Positions 46,755-55,126 of a stretch of DNA of 64,000 nucleotides are shown piece after piece. The notes below the pieces were generated by a model. That model saw nothing but the letters and a program-made list of their open reading frames with translations. It made no database searches and was not told the DNA's origin. Source of the stretch: Brachyspira murdochii DSM 12563 (GTDB lineage Bacteria; Spirochaetota; Brachyspiria; Brachyspirales; Brachyspiraceae); NCBI RefSeq assembly GCF_000092845.1, contig NC_014150.1, positions 1,054,001-1,118,000 on the forward strand, in the 5' to 3' direction. Made by a program: the position numbers and the translations under genes. Position 1 is the stretch's first letter; every line of letters begins with the position of its first letter.

Positions 46755-47885
46755 ATGTCTGGGCTTTATATACATATACCTTTTTGTACATATAAATGCA
46801 GTTACTGCAATTTTTATTCTATTGTTAATATGAATAACATTGATATATACAAAAAATATACTCGCTTGTTAATAGAAGAACTAAAAATTAGAATAAAAGA
46901 TTATAAACAAAAAATAGAAACTATATATTTAGGAGGAGGAACTCCTTCTGTATTAGGTCATGATTTATTAAAATATCTATTAGATAATATAAAAGATATT
47001 GTTTATACACATAATGAAAATAAATATTTAATAAAAGAAATAACAATAGAATCTAATATAAATAATATAAATGATAATTATATTAATTTTTTGGAAAATA
47101 TAGAAAATATAAGACTTTCACTAGGCATACAGACATTCAATGAAAAAAGTTTATCTATTATAAACAGACACACAGAAAAAAAAGATATTATAAATGCACT
47201 TAAATTAATAAATAAATCATCTCTAGAAAATATATCTATCGATTTTATATGCGGTCTTCCTTTAAACTCAAAAACACAGATAAAAGATGATATATTATTT
47301 TCATTTGACCTTCTTCCTAAAATAAAGCATACTTCTCTTTATTATTTAGAACTCACAGAATCACTTAAAAAGAAATGGGAGAAATTACTTCCAAGTGAGG
47401 AAGAATCAATTATTTATTATAAATTAGCTTCTGATACATTAGAAGGCTTGGGATTAAAAAGATATGAAATTTCAAATTATTCGCTTCCTGATTATAATTC
47501 TATTCATAACAGCAATTACTGGCTTATGAAAGATTATATAGGTATAGGAGTATCTGCCTCAGGCTGCTATAATAATGTAAGATATACAAATGTGAAAATG
47601 ATTAATGATTATTTTAATTCTATATCTAAAAATAAGATTGCTGAAAAAGAAAGTGAATATTTAGATAAAGATACTAGAAAAAAAGAGTTTATATTCCTTT
47701 CACTTAGAACAGTAAAAGGAATAGATATAAACAAATATAATTGCATTTTCAATGAAGATTTTTATTTAAATCATAAAAAAACGATAAACAGCCACAGAGA
47801 ATATTTTAATATATCCCCTAAATACTTATCTATAAAAAATTCTTATTTTAATTATGCTGATGAGATTAGTATATTACTGCTGTGA
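46755..47885 (+). CDS. hemW: HemW-type radical SAM protein (coproporphyrinogen oxidase-like)
   Basis: 376 residues. The radical-SAM iron-sulfur motif CxxxCxxC is at Cys11, Cys15 and Cys18 (IPFCTYKCSYCNF), followed by ETIYLGGGTPSVL, IRLSLGIQTFNEKSLSIINR and SIDFICGLPLNSKTQ. The later YEISNYSLPDYNSIHNSNYWLMKDYIGIGVSASGCY is diagnostic for the HemN/HemW group. Length and the missing extra Cys after CxxxCxxC favour HemW (a heme chaperone) over true HemN. It overlaps by 12 bases the end of the convergent TrpR-like gene. Confidence 0.92.
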   Translation: MSGLYIHIPFCTYKCSYCNFYSIVNMNNIDIYKKYTRLLIEELKIRIKDYKQKIETIYLGGGTPSVLGHDLLKYLLDNIKDIVYTHNENKYLIKEITIESNINNINDNYINFLENIENIRLSLGIQTFNEKSLSIINRHTEKKDIINALKLINKSSLENISIDFICGLPLNSKTQIKDDILFSFDLLPKIKHTSLYYLELTESLKKKWEKLLPSEEESIIYYKLASDTLEGLGLKRYEISNYSLPDYNSIHNSNYWLMKDYIGIGVSASGCYNNVRYTNVKMINDYFNSISKNKIAEKESEYLDKDTRKKEFIFLSLRTVKGIDINKYNCIFNEDFYLNHKKTINSHREYFNISPKYLSIKNSYFNYADEISILLL

Positions 47886-48176
47886 TTTTATTAAAGATTC
47901 CTGAAAGTTTTTGTCATTTATAAGATATTTATCAACTATTACTGCTAAGGCACTGTCTTCTTTTTTTAATTCTTTTGCTCCTCTTGTTATCGAACAAAGG
48001 CTGGCATTAAGATGTTTTGCTATTTCATATTGAGGCATTTTTTTCCTTAATAAGGTGACTATCCTAAGCCTTTGCTGTATCATATCCTGCTCGTCCTTAG
48101 TAAAAAGTTCCCCTAAAAGCTTCTTAATAAACTCTTCATCTGTTTCTGTTGCTAGAATATGTGCTAAAAGTTCCAT
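47874..48176 (-). CDS. TrpR/YerC-YecD family transcriptional regulator
   Basis: 100 residues of the Trp-repressor superfamily: ELFTKDEQDMIQQRLRIVTLLRKKMPQYEIAKHLNASLCSITRGAKELKK, in which the helix-turn-helix is MPQYEIAKHLNASLCSITRG. The family includes TrpR and the YerC/YecD group, and the ligand here is not known. AAGGAGA lies before the ATG. A partial dyad (ATACT at 48208 and AGTAT at 48222, 9 bases between) lies about 30 bases upstream and might be an autoregulatory site, but this is weak. Confidence 0.88.
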   Translation of the reverse strand: MELLAHILATETDEEFIKKLLGELFTKDEQDMIQQRLRIVTLLRKKMPQYEIAKHLNASLCSITRGAKELKKEDSALAVIVDKYLINDKNFQESLIKSQQ

Positions 48177-48338
48177 GTTTATTCTCCTTTAATCATTACT
48201 ATTTATAATACTACTATCATAAGTATAGAATAAATATTAATTTTTTCAAGTGAATTTTATATTATTACATACAATTAAATATATTTTAATATATTACAAG
48301 TATATAAATATCACTGTTTTTTAAACAAAGGTCTATTT

Positions 48339-48920
48339 ATGAAAAAAACTAATAAAAAAAAGAAGAATAAAAACACTAAAAAAATATCCACAAAAGAAAA
48401 TGGTATTAATAATATTTTTATTATTATATTTATAATATTTATTTTATTAATGACTACTTTCTATATACAATATAATAAAAAAAACAATAAAAATATAGTT
48501 AAAAATATCAATGAAATAGACTCTTCAGGTCTTACAATAGTAATGAAAGCACTTCTCAATGAAAATAATAATCTAAGTATTAATGACATAAAAAGACTTA
48601 TAAGAGACAACAGAAAAAATATAGACTATAAAATCAGAGACAGCGAGAGTAAAACACTTTTAATGTATGCCGTATTTAATGGAAATATAGAAATAATAAA
48701 AGACATATCAAAATATGGCTGCCTATTAGACGAAACTGATAATAATGGGAGAACTGCTTTGCACTGGGCTGTTTATTATAATAAATACGATGCTGTAGTT
48801 ACTTTAATAGAACTTGGTGCTAAAGACTATATAAAAGACGATTATTCGCTTACTCCTATAGATATAGCACAATATGAGGGTTATGAAGAAATATATAACT
48901 ACTTATCTTCATTGTACTAA
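48339..48920 (+). CDS. ankyrin-repeat protein with N-terminal membrane anchor
   Basis: 193 residues. A Lys/Asn-rich N-terminus (about 1-25) is followed by one membrane segment (about 27-45, IFIIIFIIFILLMTTFYI) and then ankyrin repeats: TLLMYAVFNGNIEIIKDISKYGC, NGRTALHWAVYYNKYDAVVTLIELGA and SLTPIDIAQYEGYEEIYNYLSSL. The repeats should face the periplasm if the segment is an uncleaved anchor with the basic end inside. Ankyrin repeats bind proteins; the partner is unknown. It is about 120 bases upstream of dnaN, on the same strand. Confidence 0.82.
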   Translation: MKKTNKKKKNKNTKKISTKENGINNIFIIIFIIFILLMTTFYIQYNKKNNKNIVKNINEIDSSGLTIVMKALLNENNNLSINDIKRLIRDNRKNIDYKIRDSESKTLLMYAVFNGNIEIIKDISKYGCLLDETDNNGRTALHWAVYYNKYDAVVTLIELGAKDYIKDDYSLTPIDIAQYEGYEEIYNYLSSLY

Positions 48921-49039
48921 ATAATAAGTTTATAAATTAAAACATATTGTAAAAAATAGTTTTTAATGTTAAAATTAAAATACAAATGTTATAAGTTTTT
49001 TAGAATTTAATAAAATTAAAATAAATAAAAGAGGAAGCA

Positions 49040-50167
49040 ATGAGATTTAGATGTTTAAAAAAGGATATAGTTAAATCTATCGGAGTTACAGAAAATGTTG
49101 TTGAAGGCAAAGTAATTTATAATATAGAAAGCAATGTACTTTTTCATCTTGCTGGAAATATGCTTACATTAACTGCTACTGACGGCTCTGTTTGGGCTAG
49201 AAGCAGAATAATACTTGACGACTGTGAGGGTGAAGGTGCTGTTGCTGTATATGCTAAAAAAATAAGCTCTATATTGAAAGAGATGCCAGATGGGCTTATT
49301 ACTATTAATGTTGAAGAAAATGAAAAAATTAATATAGAATCTGAAAATGGAAAAACTAAACACTTAATCATAGGAATGAAAACTGATGATTTCCCAGCAT
49401 ATCCCGAAAGTAATGGTGATATAAGCTATATAATGCTTCCTACTAAAGAATTAGTTACTATGATTAATAAAACTATTTCTTCTATAGCTAAAGAACCATT
49501 TAAACCTGCTTTAAGAGGTATATGCTTTGAAAAAACTGATTCAAAGTTTCTTGCTGTTGCTACTGACGGCAGAAGAATGGCTGTTATAGAAAGAGAATTT
49601 GAAGGCGTTGAAAACGGATCTTTCTCTATAATAATAGAGCCTAAAGTATTAAATGAAATACTTGTTACTGCAAATTATGATGAAGTAGAACAGGTAAAAA
49701 TGGGAGTTGATGGACAGCAGGTTTATTTCCAAATAGGAAAATATGATTTTGTATCAAGCCTTATAGAAGGAAAATACCCTAATTTCAGACAGGTAATTCC
49801 AAAAGAGTTTGCATATAGTTTTAGGGTTAATAAAAATGATTTACTTGATGCCATAAGAAGAATTGTACCTATGATTAATGATGTACGTTCAAAAAGAATG
49901 ATATTAACTGTTTCTGAAGAATCTCTTAAAGTAAAAGGTATTAACCAAGAGATGGGAGAATCTTTAGAAGAGATTGATATAAAATATTCAGGCGAAGAGC
50001 ATTCTGTTGCTTATAATTACACATACATTCAAGATGTTATAAAACAAATTGATTCTGAAATAGTTACTTTTATGGTTAATAAAGATTCAAGCCCTACTAT
50101 GGTAAAAGAGATAGAAAGAGAGGATTATTATTACATCATCATGCCTATGAGTATAGGAGAAGAGTAA
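49040..50167 (+). CDS. dnaN: DNA polymerase III beta subunit (sliding clamp)
   Basis: DnaN forms the ring that tethers the replicase to DNA. The 375 residues give the three-domain clamp: MRFRCLKKDIVKSIG at the start, then LTATDGSVWARS, LPTKELVTMINKTISSIAKEPFKPALRGICFEK, ATDGRRMAVIER and the C-terminal YYYIIMPMSIGEE, whose last residues are close to the usual MP(M/V)R(L/I) end. AAAGAGGAAG lies before the ATG. recF follows 660 bases downstream, after a small toxin-antitoxin remnant. dnaA is not in the window. Confidence 0.96.
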   Translation: MRFRCLKKDIVKSIGVTENVVEGKVIYNIESNVLFHLAGNMLTLTATDGSVWARSRIILDDCEGEGAVAVYAKKISSILKEMPDGLITINVEENEKINIESENGKTKHLIIGMKTDDFPAYPESNGDISYIMLPTKELVTMINKTISSIAKEPFKPALRGICFEKTDSKFLAVATDGRRMAVIEREFEGVENGSFSIIIEPKVLNEILVTANYDEVEQVKMGVDGQQVYFQIGKYDFVSSLIEGKYPNFRQVIPKEFAYSFRVNKNDLLDAIRRIVPMINDVRSKRMILTVSEESLKVKGINQEMGESLEEIDIKYSGEEHSVAYNYTYIQDVIKQIDSEIVTFMVNKDSSPTMVKEIEREDYYYIIMPMSIGEE

Positions 50168-50189
50168 TTCATTTTAATAGGAAGTTATT

Positions 50190-50378
50190 ATGGAAATTTT
50201 GGATTTATCTGTATTGGATAATGAATCAAAAAAACAGATAATAGATTTTTATGATTTACTGCTCAATAAACAAAAAAAGTATGGAAAAAATGATTTGAAT
50301 AAATTTAGCGGAAGTTTAAAAATATTAGAAAAAGATCCATTAGAATTCCAAAAAGAAATAAGAAATGAATGGAAATAA
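50190..50378 (+). CDS. small antitoxin-like protein
   Basis: 62 residues: a leucine/isoleucine-rich, helical N-terminus (EILDLSVLDNESKKQIIDFYDLLLN) and a charged C-terminus (LKILEKDPLEFQKEIRNEWK). It resembles the antitoxins of VapBC/RelBE-type pairs (DUF2281-like), though no DNA-binding motif is certain. It begins 22 bases after dnaN and overlaps by 14 bases the PIN-domain pseudogene, the usual coupling of antitoxin and toxin. With the toxin broken, it may be an orphan antitoxin. Confidence 0.6.
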   Translation: MEILDLSVLDNESKKQIIDFYDLLLNKQKKYGKNDLNKFSGSLKILEKDPLEFQKEIRNEWK

Positions 50379-50733
50379 TATATTACTTGATACAAATGCA
50401 ATTATATATTTTCTAAGCGGTAAATTTTTATTAGATAGTGAATACAATGTGTATACATCTATAATATCGGAAATAGAATTACTATGTTATACAAAAATAA
50501 CATCGAAAGAATAAAATATAATAAAAGATTTTCTTAAAAGTATTGATATTATAAATTTAGATAATTATATTAAAAATGAAACTATTTTAATAAAAAGAGA
50601 AATTTCTATAAAACTTCCTGATGCAATTATATTAGCTACTGCAAAAATAAATAATTTAATTTTATTAACTCAAGATGAAGGCATATTAAAATATAATGGG
50701 TATAAAAATATACAAATAAAAAAATGTTTCTAA
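50365..50733 (+). pseudogene. PIN-domain (VapC-type) toxin with an in-frame stop
   Basis: From the ATG at 50365 the frame reads NILLDTNAIIYFLSG, the start of a PIN-domain RNase with first acidic residue Asp9, then SEIELLCY with the second acidic region. TAA at 50512-50514 interrupts after residue 49. Reading on in the same frame gives IKLPDAIILATAKINNLILLTQDEG, with the remaining PIN acidic residues, and ends normally at 50731-50733. Only this one stop breaks a domain of about 122 residues, so loss is recent. An intact VapC would cut RNA and be neutralised by the preceding gene's product. Confidence 0.75.
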
Positions 50734-50825
50734 TAATAGCTTTTCATTATAATAAAAACACTACTATTTTTAAAACTTTTAATATATAATACTTATCACT
50801 AATAAAACAAAAGGCTTAAATAAAA

Positions 50826-51893
50826 ATGATACTCAAAGAACTTACAATTCGTTCTTTTAGAAATTATAATGAAAATGTATTTGAATTTTCTGATAAAATT
50901 AATGTGCTTTACGGTCATAACGGATGCGGCAAAACAAATATACTTGAGGCAGTATATATGCTTGGAAACGGCGTGTCATTTAGAACAAGACTTGACAGAG
51001 AACTTGTAAAAAATGGAAATGATAACTACTTTTTACGGGGTGTTTTCAGAGAAGATGAATTAAATTATGATACTAATATAGAAATAGCATATCAAAAAAA
51101 AGTAAAAAAGGTATTCATTGATAAAAAAGAAGTATCATCAAGAAAAGATTTAATAGGAAGGATACTTTATGTTATATTTCTGCCTAATGATACAGACTTA
51201 GTAATAGCAGAGCCTAAATTAAGACGAGATTATTTTAATATGCTTATATCTACAATATCATTAGAATATTTAACAGCACTAATAAAATATAATAAACTCT
51301 TAAAAATGAGAAATGTTTGTTTAAGCACAAAGCCTAATGAAGCATATATTTATAATAGTGATATAGCAAAACTCTCTATTTATATAGCTGGTGAAAATAA
51401 AAAATATTCTTCTATTTTAGAAGATAAAATGAATGAAATATATAAAAATATTTTCAATGATGAAAACCCTTATGCAATAAAGTATCAGTCCACCATAGAA
51501 GACATATTCAATGAAAATGAATACGTAAAAAAACTAGAAAGCACTTTAAACGAGCAAATAAGAATGCGTACAACATATTTTGGAATACACAGAGCAGAGT
51601 ATCAATTTTTTTATAAAGAATCTCTTTCAAAAAAATTCTCATCTCAAGGCGAGAAAAGAATGTTTACTCTTATAATGAAATTGGCAAGCGAGAAAATATT
51701 GTCAGAATACAGGAGAAAATCCCCTATTCTTCTTATTGATGATGCTATGCTTGAACTCGATAATACGAGACGAGATAATATACTAGAATATATAAAAACA
51801 TTAGGACAGGTATTTATTACTGTTACGGAAAAAGAGAAAGTGAAAAACTTTGAAAACGGAAAAGTATTTGATATACCAAATATCAGAGTATAA
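50826..51893 (+). CDS. recF: DNA replication and repair protein RecF
   Basis: RecF loads RecA at single-strand gaps with RecO and RecR. The 355 residues include the start LKELTIRSFRNYNENVFEFSDKINVLYGHNGCGKTNILEAVYML with the Walker A motif (GHNGCGKTN, about residues 31-39), the signature helix near SSQGEKRMFTLIMKLA and the Walker B region SPILLIDDAMLELDNTRRDNI. Neighbour dnaN is the usual partner in bacterial replication clusters, but dnaA and gyrB are not beside it here. The DUF285 cluster begins 26 bases after its stop. Confidence 0.95.
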   Translation: MILKELTIRSFRNYNENVFEFSDKINVLYGHNGCGKTNILEAVYMLGNGVSFRTRLDRELVKNGNDNYFLRGVFREDELNYDTNIEIAYQKKVKKVFIDKKEVSSRKDLIGRILYVIFLPNDTDLVIAEPKLRRDYFNMLISTISLEYLTALIKYNKLLKMRNVCLSTKPNEAYIYNSDIAKLSIYIAGENKKYSSILEDKMNEIYKNIFNDENPYAIKYQSTIEDIFNENEYVKKLESTLNEQIRMRTTYFGIHRAEYQFFYKESLSKKFSSQGEKRMFTLIMKLASEKILSEYRRKSPILLIDDAMLELDNTRRDNILEYIKTLGQVFITVTEKEKVKNFENGKVFDIPNIRV

Positions 51894-51919
51894 AAATTAA
51901 AACTAAAGAAAACTATAAA

Positions 51920-52414
51920 ATGAATAAAAAATATATTGTAAAATACAAATATGCTTTACTTGATTTACTAAAAGATGAAAATATAAATCTATCTGATATA
52001 GACACAAGTAATATGATTGACATGTCATACTTGTTTCAAGACAGCAAAAGAAAGAATTTTGATGGTATTGAAACTTGGAATGTATCAAATGTTACCGATA
52101 TGAAATGTATGTTTAATAACGCTTTATATTTTGATAAGGATTTAACTTCTTGGAATATAGAAAAATTAAAAGAGTTTGAAGAAATATTTGATGATTCTTT
52201 TAAACATGTAAAAACTATTTTAATGTTTTACAATGCATGCAAAGATAGAAAATATAGAAAGAAGCTTCAAATTATGCTTGAATGCCTTGATATAAAAGAA
52301 GTTTATACAGAGTTAAATAATGATAAAATTAATTACAAGAAAAATAAAGAGTTTATAAAAAAGCTTGAAAATGTTTATTATGATGAATTAGAAGAATTAA
52401 TAAAAAATAAATAG
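51920..52414 (+). CDS. short DUF285/BspA-type repeat protein
   Basis: 164 residues, a minimal member of the family that follows. It has the cap region (LLKDENINLSDIDTSNMIDMSYLFQDSKRKNFDGIETWNVSNVTDMKCMFNNALYF), about one and a half 25-residue repeats and the family's helical end (DIKEVYTEL, FIKKLENVYYDELEELIKN). No signal peptide is present. It looks like one module of the larger proteins, either a relic or a functional short form. It starts 26 bases after recF with only a weak ribosome site. Confidence 0.75.
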   Translation: MNKKYIVKYKYALLDLLKDENINLSDIDTSNMIDMSYLFQDSKRKNFDGIETWNVSNVTDMKCMFNNALYFDKDLTSWNIEKLKEFEEIFDDSFKHVKTILMFYNACKDRKYRKKLQIMLECLDIKEVYTELNNDKINYKKNKEFIKKLENVYYDELEELIKNK

Positions 52415-52681
52415 AATGTAAAAATCTTATATACATTTTTATACTTCAATATTTTTTTAATAGATAAAATTATAAATTTATAGCATATAAATTTAATAAA
52501 ATAATATACAAACAATTTTTAGAATAATCAAACATAAAGAATAATGTATCTATTTATATTTATTTTTTTATAGTATATAATTACACTGTTTTTTTAAGAG
52601 AACAATATTTTTTTATTAAAAATTTTATTTTTCACATTAATAAATATTTTATTTAAATTGATTGTAAACTAGGAGGTTATT

Positions 52682-54907
52682 ATGTCAGAAAAACAATTTA
52701 AGCCAAAAACTAAAGAAGAATTAAAAAAATTAGTGGAAGATAAAAGTATTAATCTTGGAAACATTGATACAAGTTTAATAACCGATATGAGCCAATTATT
52801 TAGAAGTACTGAAAGAGAAGATTTTTCAGGTATAGAAACTTGGGACACTTCTAATGTTAAAAATATGATTAGTATGTTTAACGATGCTAAAAGTTTTAAT
52901 CAGGATATAAGTAATTGGGATGTATCTAATGTTGAAAGTATGTGGTCTATGTTTGAAAATGCTTTAAAATTTAATCAGCCTTTAAATAATTGGAATGTAT
53001 CTAATGTTAAAAGTATGGATTCTATGTTTGCAGGTTGTGAGAATTTTAATCAGCCTTTGAATAGTTGGAACGTATCTAATGTTGAAAATATGTCTGGTAT
53101 GTTTAAAAATGCTGAAAGTTTTAATCAGCCATTAGACAAATGGAATACTTCTAATTTAAAACATATTATGGAGATGTTTAAAGATGCTAAAAGTTTTAAT
53201 CAAGATATAAATAACTGGTATGTATATAATGTTGACTGTATGATTTCTATGTTTGAAGGAGCTAAGAATTTCAATCAGCCTTTAGATAAGTGGAATACTT
53301 CTAATGTTGATGGTATGGGTCATATGTTTGCAGGTTGTGAGAATTTTAATCAGCCTTTAAATAGTTGGGACGTATCTAATGTTACTAGTATGTATGCTAT
53401 GTTTAAAGGTTGTACTAATTTTAATCAGCCTTTAGATAAATGGGACACTTCTAATCTAACAGGGCTTGCAGATATATTTTGTGATGCTTCTTCATTTAAT
53501 CAGGATTTAAACAGCTGGAAAACAGAGAAAGTAGAATATATGAATAATGCTTTTTTTAATGCTTCATCTTTTAATCCTGATAATATAAAAAATTGGAGTT
53601 TCAAGAAAGTTAAAGAATTTGACAGTATTTTTAATGATGTGTCATTAGAGTTAATAATAAAAATATATTCTTTTCAAAGCTCAAAATCGGCTATAAAAAA
53701 CTTTGAAGAAATTATAAATAAATTTGATATAAAAGAAGTTTATAAACTTGGATTAAAATACAATAAAAAGGCGGTAACTGAAGTTTTAAAAAAAATAGAA
53801 AATACGCATTATGAAGAATTAAAAGAGCTTATTGATAGTAAAGAAGATATTATAAAAGAGTATAAAGAATTAGAAAAGTCAGAAAATAAATCAGAAACAA
53901 AAAAAGATAGTAAGCAATCACAAATGCATCAGCCAAAAAACAAAAATGAATTAATAAAACTAATAGCAGAGAAAACAAAACTTGATAAAATAGACACTTC
54001 TTTAATAACAGATATGAGCAATCTTTTTAAAGATTCTAAATTAAAAAAGTTTGACGGTATAGAAACTTGGAACGTATCTAATGTAGTAAATATGGAAAGT
54101 ATGTTTGAAGGAGCATTAGCTTTTAATCATAATATTGAAAGCTGGGACATTTCTAAAGTTGAGAATATGAGTTTTATGTTTAAAAAATGTAAAAAGTTTA
54201 ATTATCCTATTAATGATTGGAATGTTTCTAAAGTTGTTAATATGAAAAATATGTTTGCTAATTGTGAGAGTTTTGATCAGCCTTTAGACAAGTGGAATGT
54301 AAGTAATGTAAAAGATATGTCATATATGTTTTATTATGCTGAAAGATTTAATCAAAATATTAATGATTGGGACGTATCTAATGTTGAAAATATGTCTAGT
54401 ATGTTTGAAGGTGCTAAGCTTTTTAATAGTACTTTGGATAAATGGAATGTAAGTAATGTAAAAGATATGTCATCAATGTTTTGTTTTACTAAAAGTTTTA
54501 ATCAGGCATTGAATGATTGGAATGTGTCTAATGTTATTAATATGGAAGCTATGTTTAAATTTTCTAGTTTCAATCAGCCTTTAGACAAATGGAATGTAAG
54601 TAATGTAAAAGATATGTCATCAATGTTTGATAATGCTAAAAGTTTTAATCAGCCTCTTAATAATTGGAATGTTTCTAATGTTATAAGTATTAGTACAATG
54701 TTTCGTTATGCTTCATCATTTAATCAGCCTTTGGATAATTGGGACATTTCTAATGTGGAATATATGAATTCTGTATTTTATGAAGCTGAAAGTTTTAATC
54801 AGAATTTAGAATCTTGGAATGTATCAAAAGCAGAGCCTAATCGTATGAGAGATATGTTTGATAACTCAGCAATGGAAAATAATACGCCTTCTTGGTATAA
54901 AGATTAA
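52682..54907 (+). CDS. DUF285/BspA-type repeat protein, two-module
   Basis: 741 residues. Each module has a cap (TKEELKKLVEDKSINLGNIDTSLITDMSQLF; KNELIKLIAEKTKLDKIDTSLITDMSNLF), then 25-residue repeats of the form F-N-Q-P-L-x-x-W-(N/D)-V-S-N-V-x-x-M-x-x-M-F, and module 1 ends in a helical linker (DIKEVYKLGLKY, IENTHYEELKELIDSKEDIIKEYKEL, about 360-415). These are the DUF285 / 26-residue surface-repeat type. Unlike classical surface members it has no signal peptide. AGGAGG is 5 bases before the ATG. The last repeats include three nearly identical 150-base blocks. Binding or adhesion is the usual guess, but function is unknown. Confidence 0.9.
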   Translation: MSEKQFKPKTKEELKKLVEDKSINLGNIDTSLITDMSQLFRSTEREDFSGIETWDTSNVKNMISMFNDAKSFNQDISNWDVSNVESMWSMFENALKFNQPLNNWNVSNVKSMDSMFAGCENFNQPLNSWNVSNVENMSGMFKNAESFNQPLDKWNTSNLKHIMEMFKDAKSFNQDINNWYVYNVDCMISMFEGAKNFNQPLDKWNTSNVDGMGHMFAGCENFNQPLNSWDVSNVTSMYAMFKGCTNFNQPLDKWDTSNLTGLADIFCDASSFNQDLNSWKTEKVEYMNNAFFNASSFNPDNIKNWSFKKVKEFDSIFNDVSLELIIKIYSFQSSKSAIKNFEEIINKFDIKEVYKLGLKYNKKAVTEVLKKIENTHYEELKELIDSKEDIIKEYKELEKSENKSETKKDSKQSQMHQPKNKNELIKLIAEKTKLDKIDTSLITDMSNLFKDSKLKKFDGIETWNVSNVVNMESMFEGALAFNHNIESWDISKVENMSFMFKKCKKFNYPINDWNVSKVVNMKNMFANCESFDQPLDKWNVSNVKDMSYMFYYAERFNQNINDWDVSNVENMSSMFEGAKLFNSTLDKWNVSNVKDMSSMFCFTKSFNQALNDWNVSNVINMEAMFKFSSFNQPLDKWNVSNVKDMSSMFDNAKSFNQPLNNWNVSNVISISTMFRYASSFNQPLDNWDISNVEYMNSVFYEAESFNQNLESWNVSKAEPNRMRDMFDNSAMENNTPSWYKD

Positions 54908-55126
54908 TTTTTATTAAGTTTTAATTAGCTAATAATTTTTTTATAAAGTTATTAGTTAATTAAATTAATAAACCTATATAGCAGTAAAATGAACTAATTA
55001 AAGATTATATCAGCTTTTTTACCAAAGATGCAAAAAGAGAAATAATATAATTTATTTAATATAATAAAAATTTAAAAATATTTCAAAAAATATAAAATAA
55101 GGTAAAATTAATTAGGATATATAATT

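Noticed and set aside
49040-51893. Replication origin near dnaN and recF
   Set aside because: dnaA is not in the window and I see no cluster of DnaA boxes or A/T-rich unwinding element distinct from the general A/T background.
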